DNA of 20,441 nucleotides from contig JBJLFR010000025.1 in assembly GCA_045565285.1 (NCBI GenBank), positions 1-20,441 on the forward strand, in the 5' to 3' direction. Shown here in pieces: positions 1-7,021 of this stretch. The stretch's first letter is position 1. Every line of letters starts with the position of its first letter. Position numbers and translations under genes: made by a program. Below the pieces are notes generated by a model. The model ran no database searches. It had not been told where the DNA came from and worked only from the letters and a program-made list of their open reading frames with translations. The DNA is from CACIIZ01 sp045565285 (GTDB lineage: Bacteria > Pseudomonadota > Alphaproteobacteria > Rhodobacterales > Rhodobacteraceae).

Positions 1-337
1 CCATGCCTAATAAATGTGAGAGCTCTCGAGCAGTATGTTTCTGAGCTGTGCGCGACATTCCATAATCTAGCTCCGATAGCAATATGATATCTGGGTTTAT
101 TTTTCTTAGATAATTGGCCGTGTCGTCTACGAAATAACATCGCTCGAGATTCCAAGCCGCTACCCTCAACTTTGAGTTTTTTGGTTCACTTGTACAAATT
201 TCACCAATCTCGATTTGATCCATCGACTCTATTTGTGATAAAAGGGTTTTGTGATAGCGTTCAGTTTTTGGCGCTATTCTAACATTTTCCTTCTGAGTAC
301 TAGTAACTGGTGTCAGCTTATTAACTATCGATGTCAT
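1..337 (-). CDS. EEP (endonuclease/exonuclease/phosphatase) family protein, N-terminal part, cut by left edge
   Basis: The reverse-strand frame is open from an ATG at 337 to the window edge (112 codons visible). The ATG has a strong ribosome-binding site: GGAGG six bases upstream on the reverse strand. After about 55 poorly structured residues comes the EEP fold signature: a beta strand with AAWNLER (residues 60-66, Asn63 a typical Mg-site residue), then DIILLSELD (83-91), where Glu89 sits at the usual catalytic metal-binding glutamate. The following GMSRT is typical of this superfamily. Members hydrolyse phosphodiester or phosphomonoester bonds in nucleic acids, phospholipids or inositol phosphates; the substrate cannot be read from this fragment. 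No signal peptide is seen. It is divergent from the ugp operon with a shared 269-bp intergenic region, so a phosphate-scavenging role is an inference from context. Confidence 0.8.
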   Translation of the reverse strand, partial: MTSIVNKLTPVTSTQKENVRIAPKTERYHKTLLSQIESMDQIEIGEICTSEPKNSKLRVAAWNLERCYFVDDTANYLRKINPDIILLSELDYGMSRTAQKHTARELSHLLGM

Positions 338-606
338 AGTTATCCTCCGTTGCTTTTATCCATTCGCATCTTGCTAACGCTTTTTTTATGTAACGAAGCT
401 TATCTAATTAAACGTAATACTTTTATGAAGGTCTTAGGGAGATAGATGCACTGGATTAGAAATGATCACATATTAATGAATTATGGCGTCGAATTCATTA
501 AGCTTTTAATAAATAGTTTACAAAATTATTACAATTTCTTTACTCTTTTGTCATTTTTCTGAAAGATTACTAGCAGATATAAACCTTTTTAACTTAGGAG
601 AATTTA
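338..606. promoter_or_regulatory. Divergent intergenic region with putative PhoB-like phased repeats upstream of ugpB
   Basis: No gene is supported in these 269 bases. On the plus strand, TTTACAA (517-523), ATTACAA (528-534), TTTACTC (539-545) and GTCATTT (550-556) begin exactly 11 bp apart, the helical phasing of Pho-box half sites. An overlapping, better consensus match is TTGTCAT (548-554), then a 4-bp spacer, then CTGAAAG (559-565); compare the PhoB consensus CTGTCAT-N4-CTGTCAT. A candidate -10 element TATAAA lies at 578-583, downstream of the repeats as in PhoB promoters that lack a good -35. The ugpB Shine-Dalgarno TAGGAG follows at about 595-600. E. coli ugp is a Pho regulon operon, which supports the reading, but the half sites are degenerate. 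Confidence 0.5.
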
Positions 607-1917
607 ATGAAGAAGTTTATAGCATCAGTAGCTGCGGCAGTGTCTATACTAAATGCTGCTCCAGCTATCAGTGAGCCTGTTGAGCTACATTACTGGCATG
701 GTCATACTGGAAAACTTGAATCTATTATCAATACCATTGCGGAAAGATGGAACGAAAGTCAGAACGAATCTGTATTAATACCCACTACTAAGGGTAGCTA
801 TGAAGATATTCTGGCAGCTTTCATAGCTGCTTACAGAGCTGGCGAACACCCTCACATGGTTCAGGTTTACGACGCTGGCGCAGCTATTATGGTTGCTCAG
901 GTTAAGAATGGTGTCGTTTATCCATTTGAGGATATGGCAGCTGAACATGGAGTAGCTTTTAACAAAGAAGATTACATTCCGGGTATTCGGAATTTTTACG
1001 CTGATGAAAACGGTAAAATGATTGGTATTCCTTTCAACAGCTCTACCTGTCTGATGTATGCCAACATGGACATACTTGAGAAGGTAGGGGTTGATGTGCC
1101 TCGTACATATGAGGAATTCGAAGCTGTTGCTCAGAAGATAAAAGACGCAGGATATACGCCGCTTGTACAAAGTCACAGCCCGTGGATTTGGACAGAAAAC
1201 TTTTTTTCTCGACACAACTTATTAATGACGGACGGAAATAATGGCTATAGCGCTGTTCCTACGAAAACTTTATTTGCAGAAACTCCTGAATTTTTAACGC
1301 ATTGGACTAAAGTTAAAGAATGGAAAGATAAAGGCTGGTATGATTATAAAGGAAGGTCTTGGGGTGATAACCAGGCTCCTTTCATAGCTGGTGAAGCGGC
1401 TTTTTGGCTGGGATCAGCGGCCTCGTTTAGCGGAATGAAAGGCGTTGTCCCGAATTTTACCGTAAATCATATACCTTACTGGTCTGACATAACAGGCGGA
1501 AAAGAGTATCCTACATTCATTGGTGGCGCTGCTAACTGGATTTTATCCGGCAAAACTGATGAGGAATACGAAGCTTTGATGAAGTTGGCTGAATTTATGA
1601 CTACTCCGGAAATTCAATTATTTTACCATAATATGTCTGGGTACGCCGCTGTAACTTATTCGGCAACTGACCTCGCTAATGAGATCGGCTTTTATGAAGC
1701 TTCTCCGTACCATAAAGCAGTAGGTGAACAATTAAGTTTGACTGGGTCTACCATACCAGGGGGTTACAGAGCAGGCAATTGGCCACAAATTAGAGAAGTT
1801 ATTTACGACAATGTGCACAAGATGCTTAATGATGAAATTTCTGTCGAGCAGGCTTGGGAAAATACCGATAAAGGTGCAGCAAAGCTCCTTAATCAATTCG
1901 CAAAAACGCTAAACTAA
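607..1917 (+). CDS. ugpB: sn-glycerol-3-phosphate ABC transporter, periplasmic binding protein UgpB
   Basis: This 436-residue protein is the solute-binding component of the Ugp importer, which captures glycerol-3-phosphate and, in studied homologues, glycerophosphodiesters in the periplasm. A Sec signal peptide is clear: MKK, a hydrophobic core to about residue 20, and a probable cleavage near ALA20-SER22. The mature protein follows E. coli UgpB closely: HYWHGHTGKLE near the start, AAFIAAYRAGEHPHMVQVYDAG, PFNSSTCLMYANMD, the GGAANWI segment, GFYEASPYHKA, and the C-terminal GYRAGNWPQIREVIYD. Length matches the family (about 438 in E. coli). The start is supported by TAGGAG seven bases upstream. 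It is first in the operon, separated from ugpA by a 58-base spacer with a hairpin. Expression probably responds to phosphate limitation. Confidence 0.96.
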   Translation: MKKFIASVAAAVSILNAAPAISEPVELHYWHGHTGKLESIINTIAERWNESQNESVLIPTTKGSYEDILAAFIAAYRAGEHPHMVQVYDAGAAIMVAQVKNGVVYPFEDMAAEHGVAFNKEDYIPGIRNFYADENGKMIGIPFNSSTCLMYANMDILEKVGVDVPRTYEEFEAVAQKIKDAGYTPLVQSHSPWIWTENFFSRHNLLMTDGNNGYSAVPTKTLFAETPEFLTHWTKVKEWKDKGWYDYKGRSWGDNQAPFIAGEAAFWLGSAASFSGMKGVVPNFTVNHIPYWSDITGGKEYPTFIGGAANWILSGKTDEEYEALMKLAEFMTTPEIQLFYHNMSGYAAVTYSATDLANEIGFYEASPYHKAVGEQLSLTGSTIPGGYRAGNWPQIREVIYDNVHKMLNDEISVEQAWENTDKGAAKLLNQFAKTLN

Positions 1918-1929
1918 TTTAAGTAATTG

Positions 1930-1954
1930 GAAAGGGGTATCAATTGCCCCTTTC
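1930..1954 (+). other. Intercistronic hairpin between ugpB and ugpA
   Basis: GAAAGGGG (1930-1937) pairs perfectly with CCCCTTTC (1947-1954) around a 9-base loop. What follows is pyrimidine-rich but has no continuous T run, so it is not a canonical intrinsic terminator. Hairpins in this position often act as partial terminators or 3' mRNA stabilisers that give the binding protein more expression than the membrane components; that role is inferred here. Confidence 0.6.
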
Positions 1955-1975
1955 TATTCTATCTAGTTAAAAATA

Positions 1976-2854
1976 ATGAAAAAAGTACAATTTAATAATA
2001 GTTTCTCGCCTGTGTTGTTCATTTTGCCGCAGTTAATCGTGATTGTAATTTTCTTGTACTTACCAATACTCCAAACGTTCAGAGATGCTTTCACAATTCA
2101 AGATCCCTTTGGATTTAGTAGGCAGTTTGCTTGGTTTGATAATTTTATATTTGCAGTTAATGATCCCAGTTACTGGGCTGCTTTAAAATTTACGTTGATT
2201 TATATTTTTTCAATTACATTCATTACAGTTCTGTTAGGGCTCTTACTAGCCGTTAAGGCTAATGAGGTCCTTCATGGCAAGAGCATATATAAAACCCTTT
2301 TAATTTGGCCATATGCAATAGCACCTGCCGTGGTAGGTGTAACAGCTAACTTCTTTTTCAGCGAGCGTCTGGGTATGCTATACGGCCTGTTTAATGATTT
2401 ATGGGGCTTTAATTGGATGGATAATGTAACTGACGCATATATCTATTTAATAATAACAGGCTCCTGGAAGCAAATTAGCGCGAACTTCATTTTTTTTCTT
2501 GCAGGATTGCAGAATATCCAAAAATCTATTCTTGAGGCGTCAAAAATTGACTGCCGAAGTCCTAATAGACGTTTTTGGACAATAACTTTTCCTTTGTTGA
2601 TGCCGACTACATTTTTCTTAATTATTATCAATATTACTTATTCTTTTTTTGACACGCTTGGAATTATAGACACTACCACCATTGGAGCGCCCGGTGGCGA
2701 AACAAAAACGCTTGTTTATAAAGCTTATATCGACGGCTTTCGGGGACTTGATTTAGGCAGTGCAGGCGCTCAATCAATAATAATGATGTTAATTGTACTG
2801 GCCATAACGGTCGTTCAATTCAGGTACATCGAAAACAGGATACATTACAATTAA
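1976..2854 (+). CDS. ugpA: sn-glycerol-3-phosphate ABC transporter permease UgpA
   Basis: A 292-residue MetI-type permease with six predicted membrane spans (about 12-31, 72-93, 107-128, 155-176, 206-228, 266-282). It forms the translocation pore with UgpE. The cytoplasmic EAA loop is recognisable at 187-208 (EASKID, then FPLL), but the near-invariant glycine after EAAxxD is a cysteine here (Cys193), giving the sequence EASKIDCRSP. The segment GAPGGETKTLVYKAYIDGF near the C terminus is typical of UgpA. The ribosome-binding site before the ATG is weak, so translation may depend on the preceding hairpin region or on mRNA context. Its stop codon overlaps the ugpE start (TAATG), indicating translational coupling. 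Confidence 0.95.
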   Translation: MKKVQFNNSFSPVLFILPQLIVIVIFLYLPILQTFRDAFTIQDPFGFSRQFAWFDNFIFAVNDPSYWAALKFTLIYIFSITFITVLLGLLLAVKANEVLHGKSIYKTLLIWPYAIAPAVVGVTANFFFSERLGMLYGLFNDLWGFNWMDNVTDAYIYLIITGSWKQISANFIFFLAGLQNIQKSILEASKIDCRSPNRRFWTITFPLLMPTTFFLIIINITYSFFDTLGIIDTTTIGAPGGETKTLVYKAYIDGFRGLDLGSAGAQSIIMMLIVLAITVVQFRYIENRIHYN

Positions 2855-3702
2855 TGAAACAGTTTTCTCAACTTATAGCACATATCGTTTTATTGAGTGG
2901 CGCGTTAGTCATGGTAGTACCGATATGGATTGCATATGCAAGTTCAACGCACCCAAACGTTTTTATTGTTACTGAAGGTCTTCAATTTATTCCTGGAGAT
3001 CAATTTTGGCAAAACTATAACGAAGTGCTTAATCGGAAAGGTGGCTTCTCTCAAGAGATCACGGCGCTAGGCATGTTCGTTAATAGTTTTATTATGGCCT
3101 TAGGAATTGCGACTTTAAAAGTAATAATCTCCTCTATGTCAGCTTACGCAATTGTCTACTTTCGGTTTAAATTTGCGGCCTTTTTGTTTTGGATGATATT
3201 CATCACCCTATTGGTTCCTTTAGAAGTACGCATAATGCCTAGTTACCAAATTGTTTCTGATCTAAATCTAACTAACACATATGGCGGGCTTATTTTACCT
3301 CTTATCGCCTCTGCGACTGCGACCTTCTTTTTTAGGCAGTTTTATAAATCTGTGCCAGATGAGCTCCTTGAGGCAGCAAAAATGGATGGTGCTAACAGTT
3401 GGAGATTCTTCATCGATTTTCTGGTGCCACTGTCAAAGACTATGATAGCGGCAATGTTTATCTTCATGTTTGTCTACGGCTATAGTCAGTACCTTTGGCC
3501 TCTAATTATGACTACTGACGAAAAATATTGGACGGTAGTTATGGGTATGAAAATCATCTTTATGGAAAGTTATGAAGGAGGAAATCTGCCACGGGTCGCT
3601 GAGCGCTTTGCTTATATTATTTTATCAATTATTCCACCTGTCGTTATTGTAATTTTCCTACAGCGTTGGTTTGTGAAGGGTTTAATCCAAACGGAGAAGT
3701 AA
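2854..3702 (+). CDS. ugpE: sn-glycerol-3-phosphate ABC transporter permease UgpE
   Basis: Second permease of the importer, 282 residues (281 in E. coli). It closely tracks E. coli UgpE: AIVYFRFKFAAFLFWMIF, VPLEVRIMPSYQIV, LPLIASATATFFFRQF, and the EAA loop ELLEAAKMDGANSWRFF with the conserved glycine intact, unlike its partner UgpA. The C terminus PPVVIVIFLQRWFVKGLIQ is also family-typical. About six membrane spans are visible, beginning at residues 8-28. The start ATG overlaps the ugpA stop by one base, and its own TAA is immediately followed by the ugpC ATG, so ugpA-E-C are translated as a tightly coupled block. Confidence 0.96.
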   Translation: MKQFSQLIAHIVLLSGALVMVVPIWIAYASSTHPNVFIVTEGLQFIPGDQFWQNYNEVLNRKGGFSQEITALGMFVNSFIMALGIATLKVIISSMSAYAIVYFRFKFAAFLFWMIFITLLVPLEVRIMPSYQIVSDLNLTNTYGGLILPLIASATATFFFRQFYKSVPDELLEAAKMDGANSWRFFIDFLVPLSKTMIAAMFIFMFVYGYSQYLWPLIMTTDEKYWTVVMGMKIIFMESYEGGNLPRVAERFAYIILSIIPPVVIVIFLQRWFVKGLIQTEK

Positions 3703-4758
3703 ATGAGTTTGCTCGAATTGACAGATGTTACAAAAATTTACGCTGATGGTACAAAAGCTGTGGATCAAGCGTCACTAATCGTGAGTTCTGGAGAACTAAT
3801 TGTATTTGTGGGTCCCAGCGGATGTGGGAAATCATCACTGCTTAGAATGATCGCTGGATTGGAAGAACTGAGCGGTGGCGATATCATTCTTGATGGCTCT
3901 TCGATTGTGAAAGTGGATCCAGCTGAGCGAGATATAGCGATGGTGTTTCAGAACTATGCGCTTTACCCACATATGAATGTTTTTAAAAATATTGCTTATG
4001 GTTTGAAAAACAGAGGTATCGGCAAGGTTGATATTGAAGAGCGCGTTAATCAAGTCTCGAAGCTTCTTGACATAGGGCAGTACCTGAACCGAAAACCTGG
4101 TCAGCTTTCAGGCGGTCAACGTCAACGTGTTGCAATGGCCCGCGCAATTGCCCGAGATCCTAAAGTTTTTTTGTTTGATGAACCACTTTCCAACCTCGAT
4201 GCGAAATTGAGACTTCAAGTTCGCCTTGAAATCAAGAAACTGCAACGAAAAATGAAGGTAACCAGCATTTTTGTAACACACGATCAAGTTGAGGCAATGA
4301 CCCTAGGAGATCGTCTTGTGGTTATAAATAATGGAAAGATCGAGCAAATAGGAACGCCCTTACAAGTATATAACAATCCATGCAGTAAATTTGTAGCTGA
4401 TTTTATTGGGACTCCTAGTATGAACTTTCTAGAAGGGAGTATCGAAGCCGGTATTTTTAGTTATGAAGATTTCCAGTGTCCTGTGCAGTGCGAAGACTGT
4501 GAGTTTGCGATAATGGGTGTGCGGCCAGAAGATTGTATATTAAGTAATCATGGTAAAATTAAGGTTTCGGGTGATTTGCTCGAAGAGCTTGGTTCAGATC
4601 GATACATATATGGCCAAGAGGGTGCGGGAAATACATTTTGCGTTAAGCTAAGTGATGTTAATAAGCCGCTGATAAATGAAATCTTTCATGTTGATGTTAA
4701 CCCTAACAAACTACATTTTTTTAATGGAAAAACTGGTGAACGTTTAGGTGAAAATTAA
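3703..4758 (+). CDS. ugpC: sn-glycerol-3-phosphate ABC transporter ATP-binding protein UgpC
   Basis: A 351-residue ATPase that energises the UgpAE pore from the cytoplasm. All nucleotide-binding elements are present in order: Walker A GPSGCGKS (37-44), Q-loop Gln83, signature LSGGQ (135-139), Walker B FLFDE (156-160), D-loop SNLD (163-166) and switch His193. After about residue 235 comes a TOBE-type regulatory domain with GVRPEDC. That domain contains an unusual cysteine group, Cys259, Cys263 and Cys266, inside an acidic stretch. The start abuts the ugpE stop with no spacer. The MalK/UgpC subfamily is shared by several sugar importers; the neighbouring UgpB, A and E decide the substrate assignment. 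Confidence 0.94.
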   Translation: MSLLELTDVTKIYADGTKAVDQASLIVSSGELIVFVGPSGCGKSSLLRMIAGLEELSGGDIILDGSSIVKVDPAERDIAMVFQNYALYPHMNVFKNIAYGLKNRGIGKVDIEERVNQVSKLLDIGQYLNRKPGQLSGGQRQRVAMARAIARDPKVFLFDEPLSNLDAKLRLQVRLEIKKLQRKMKVTSIFVTHDQVEAMTLGDRLVVINNGKIEQIGTPLQVYNNPCSKFVADFIGTPSMNFLEGSIEAGIFSYEDFQCPVQCEDCEFAIMGVRPEDCILSNHGKIKVSGDLLEELGSDRYIYGQEGAGNTFCVKLSDVNKPLINEIFHVDVNPNKLHFFNGKTGERLGEN

Positions 4759-4790
4759 ATTTTAATCAAGCTTAACCCACAGGATAAAAG

Positions 4791-5612
4791 ATGATGAAAA
4801 AACCATTAAAGATCGGAGCCTGTTTGTTGATTTCAGAAATACTTGATTTTCGAAATTGGCTGTTTGATTCCCAGCGGGATCTTGAAATCCAGGACTTTGC
4901 GCTGCCAAACGGACTGAGTTATGATTTTGATGATAAGTTATCTCTAGCAAAAAGCTTGTTGAAGGGTTTTGAGGGAAGGTTAGGAATCCACGGCCCTTTC
5001 CATGGATTAGATATAGATAACAAGGACTCTGAGATTATTGCGATTATATCAGCTAGATTGATAAAAGCTTTAGAGGCTGCTGATCATTTAGCAGCAACTC
5101 AAATGGTCATTCACTCGCCTTTTGACGCTTGGTATAATCGAAATATTTTTGCCCAAAAAAATTATAAGAATTCTAAAATCGAGTATATAAAAGCGGTGCT
5201 TGACCCGGTAATTAAAGTGGCGGAGCGCTATGGTATTTTAATGGTTCTGGAAAATATCCAGGATGTTCGGCCTGAGCATCGCAAAGAATTAGCACTGAGC
5301 TTTGGATCTAAATGTATCGCGGTTTCTGTAGATACCGGGCACGCTCACATCGCGCATTGCACCTCAGGTGCTCCGCCGGTTGATTTTTATGTTAAGGATG
5401 CAGGTGACTTGCTAAGGCATGTTCATCTTCAAGATGTTGATGGATATGCGGATAGGCACTGGTCGCTGGGCTTAGGGCAAATTAATTGGCAATCCGTTTT
5501 TGATGCCTTATCATCTGTTGGATCTAAACCTCATTTAGTTCTTGAGCTAAAAGACAAAAGTGATATTCATAAATCACATGAGTATTTAAAATCTATCGGT
5601 TTTGCTGAGTAA
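4791..5612 (+). CDS. Sugar phosphate isomerase/epimerase-like TIM-barrel protein (AP endonuclease 2 / xylose isomerase-like family)
   Basis: This 273-residue protein has the layout of the xylose-isomerase-like TIM barrel (AP_endonuc_2 family). Likely metal ligands fall at the ends of successive strands: GIHGPF (His67), VIHSP (His108), VLENI (Glu154), VDTGHAH (Asp181, His184), HVHLQD (His212) and LVLELKD (Glu252). The family includes isomerases, epimerases, dehydratases and endonuclease IV, all divalent-metal dependent. It lies 32 bases after ugpC on the same strand and is probably the last gene of the operon. Its start is either the first ATG, preceded by AGGATAAAAG, or the next codon, also ATG. 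In E. coli the corresponding position holds ugpQ, a glycerophosphodiester phosphodiesterase of a different family. A role in processing imported glycerophosphodiesters or glycerol phosphates is possible but inferred from position only. Confidence 0.82.
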   Translation: MMKKPLKIGACLLISEILDFRNWLFDSQRDLEIQDFALPNGLSYDFDDKLSLAKSLLKGFEGRLGIHGPFHGLDIDNKDSEIIAIISARLIKALEAADHLAATQMVIHSPFDAWYNRNIFAQKNYKNSKIEYIKAVLDPVIKVAERYGILMVLENIQDVRPEHRKELALSFGSKCIAVSVDTGHAHIAHCTSGAPPVDFYVKDAGDLLRHVHLQDVDGYADRHWSLGLGQINWQSVFDALSSVGSKPHLVLELKDKSDIHKSHEYLKSIGFAE

Positions 5613-5640
5613 ATTAGAAACTCAATTTCAAGTTGTAACT

Positions 5641-5668
5641 AGTGGCGCAGCATCACTTTTACGCCACT
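5641..5668. repeat. Short inverted repeat outside the left attachment repeat
   Basis: AGTGGCG (5641-5647) and CGCCACT (5662-5668) are perfect inverted copies around 14 bases. The left arm continues as AGTGGCGCA, nearly the complement of the tRNA acceptor end at 5769-5778. No T run follows, so it is not a convincing terminator for the ugp operon; a site associated with the integration region fits better. Confidence 0.45.
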
Positions 5669-5688
5669 GACGCATACGAACGCATGTG

Positions 5689-5714
5689 TGCAAAGTGGTG
5701 CAAAATACTGCAAA
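5689..5714. repeat. Three TGCAAA repeats at exact 10-bp spacing (putative recombinase or accessory-factor arm sites)
   Basis: TGCAAA occurs at 5689-5694, 5699-5704 and 5709-5714, with a degenerate fourth copy (GTAGAA) at 5719. The helical phasing and the location 40 bases before the tRNA 3'-end repeat resemble arm-type or excisionase sites next to an attachment core. They lie on the outer side of the core, away from the 5.9-kb element. Confidence 0.5.
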
Positions 5715-5753
5715 AGCTGTAGAAAAATGCAATATAAACAGCTATTTATCGGG

Positions 5754-5799
5754 TTCGAGTCCCGTCAACCGCGCCACTATTTCCTATATAAATCAATAA
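5754..5799 (+). repeat. Left attachment repeat: tRNA 3'-end fragment plus downstream flank
   Basis: The bases are a tRNA T-loop and acceptor 3' strand: TTCGAGT loop (5754-5760), CCCG stem, then CAACCGC, a discriminator G and an encoded CCA ending at 5776. Bases 5754-5778 are identical to 11632-11656. The similarity continues through the flank, with TATAAATCAATAA at 5787-5799 matching 11666-11678. No 5' half of a tRNA precedes it, so this is a fragment, not a gene. An intact donor tRNA would have a 5' acceptor strand complementary to CAACCGC (GCGGTTG). Confidence 0.85.
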
Positions 5800-5820
5800 C
5801 TTAGGTCGCCGAGATACCCT

Positions 5821-5892
5821 CTCAGTGCCAAACCGGGCGCCAAAACGTATGGGGGGGGTGACGGGAATACGGCTTGAAATCCCTTGAAATCC
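5821..5892. repeat. Left-end arm-like repeats inside the element
   Basis: CTCAGTGCCAA (5821-5831) matches the right-end cluster. Further in, CTTGAAATCC is present twice in perfect tandem (5873-5882 and 5883-5892). A run of eight G lies at 5851-5858. The stretch from 5800 to about 5970 has no convincing gene; one reverse-strand frame through it shows no recognisable domain. I read it as the left recombination end. Confidence 0.5.
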
Positions 5893-5972
5893 AATTCAAC
5901 AAGCAAAGGTTTAAGAAGCGCGGTTGGAATTTTAAGTGGTGCCTAACTCTGGTACTAGATCCTGCTTTGACA

Positions 5973-6734
5973 TTATATGACTTTTTTGAATCGATTTTCC
6001 CTTTCCAAATCAATGTCATCAAGTCCCTCTGAATCAAATGGATTTTCCACTTGGTCTTGAATATTGCTTAACATGACTAAAACTGCTGAATAACCAATAG
6101 CAACTATGAAACCTAGATATTGTACTTGCACGTTTAGATAAGCAAAATACGGGGCAAATAAAATTGGGAAGATATGCAAAAATATTTTACTATAAGCACG
6201 CAATGCCTTGGGCGTTCTATAATCGGAAATGCTGCTAAGTCGTTCAAATGAAATAATCACGTTGTTTAACCAATTATTTATTCGAGAAATTTCACCAGAG
6301 CTGATATCCAAATCTCTTAGGGCAACATTTTTTTTTGATAAAACATTAAAATATTGATAAACTTCCTTCTTATAGTCATTACTTTCGACAGTAATATCAA
6401 GTTTTATCGCCTCTATCAGTTTTAGGACCAAATCCTTTATTTCCAACTCCCTGTCCTGAGCGCTATCTCCAGAATGATAAGGCCAATTTACATGGGCAAA
6501 ATAAATTGAGGCAAGATTTGCATTTATGCTGCCATATTGTTCTAAAGCTTCATCTCTTCTTTGGAAGGCTGAATTAATGCTGAAAACTATGGGGAAAACA
6601 ACTGCTAGACCAATTAAGGAAGTCGGCATACTGCCGCTGTAATTATACACTTCACAAGCTCTTGTCGCGAAAACAGAAATAATTGCAATTATGAATAATC
6701 TCAGGTCGACGACGTATAAAAAATCTCTAAACAT
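5973..6734 (-). CDS. Bestrophin-like membrane protein A
   Basis: A 253-residue protein with four predicted membrane spans (about 12-28, 38-55, 182-200, 207-225) and a soluble helical middle. Bestrophin-family landmarks are visible in order: PTSLIGLAVVFPIVFSINSAFQRRDEAL after the first span, an RTPKALRAYSKIFLHIFPILF segment, and the acidic C-terminal ENPFDSEGLDDIDLE (230-244), matching the conserved NPF plus acidic signature. Bestrophins form pentameric anion channels; prokaryotic members vary in selectivity, so the ion is not assigned. The ATG has GAAGG seven bases upstream. It is a clear paralogue of the gene at 8481-9248. It reads away from the GATase-like gene, with 287 bp between them. 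Family placement is by pattern and not confirmed by search. Confidence 0.72.
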   Translation of the reverse strand: MFRDFLYVVDLRLFIIAIISVFATRACEVYNYSGSMPTSLIGLAVVFPIVFSINSAFQRRDEALEQYGSINANLASIYFAHVNWPYHSGDSAQDRELEIKDLVLKLIEAIKLDITVESNDYKKEVYQYFNVLSKKNVALRDLDISSGEISRINNWLNNVIISFERLSSISDYRTPKALRAYSKIFLHIFPILFAPYFAYLNVQVQYLGFIVAIGYSAVLVMLSNIQDQVENPFDSEGLDDIDLERENRFKKVI

Positions 6735-7021
6735 ATAAAAACCTTCTTACCCTAAATCGTGATAGTTCTCAAACGTAAATATTTTGTAAAAAATTTTTGA
6801 TTTTTTTTGTTGGAGATTTAATAAACAATCCGTAAAACGTTTCATCTAGCTTAAAGCACTAAGGCGGATGAGACAAAAATACGCCCATCGACTAAAAAAT
6901 AAGCATGGCTTCAGGTTTATGTTCAGGTTTATATATATAAACACTTTTTGTCTAAATTTTATTCTTTATATAGACTAGTAACGGTTCATAAAATTTAAAT
7001 TTTTATATTCAAGAAGAAGTT
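6735..7021. promoter_or_regulatory. Divergent intergenic region with tandem TTCAGGTTTAT repeat
   Basis: No gene is seen in this very AT-rich 287-bp stretch between bestrophin-like A (minus) and the GATase-like gene (plus). TTCAGGTTTAT occurs twice, at 6910-6920 and 6922-6932, a 12-bp period. TTGTCT at 6948-6953 may be a -35 element, with TATAGA (6969-6974) or TAGACT (6971-6976) as candidate -10. The duplicated motif lies just upstream of that promoter, where an operator would be expected; no regulator gene is identified. Confidence 0.4.

Noticed and set aside
251..445. Plus-strand frame of 64 codons
   Set aside because: It overlaps the EEP gene start and its strong ribosome-binding site on the other strand, and shows no protein-like pattern.
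5641..5668. Intrinsic terminator for the ugp operon
   Set aside because: The inverted repeat has a long 14-base loop, only seven paired bases and no following T run.
5754..5776. tRNA gene at the left repeat (and the copy at 11632)
   Set aside because: Only the T-loop and acceptor 3' strand are present; the preceding bases give no anticodon arm, D arm or 5' acceptor strand, so these are fragments.
5822..6037. Minus-strand frame of 71 codons at the left end of the element
   Set aside because: It overlaps the bestrophin-like gene's C terminus in another frame and the repeat-rich recombination end; no domain or start signal was recognised.
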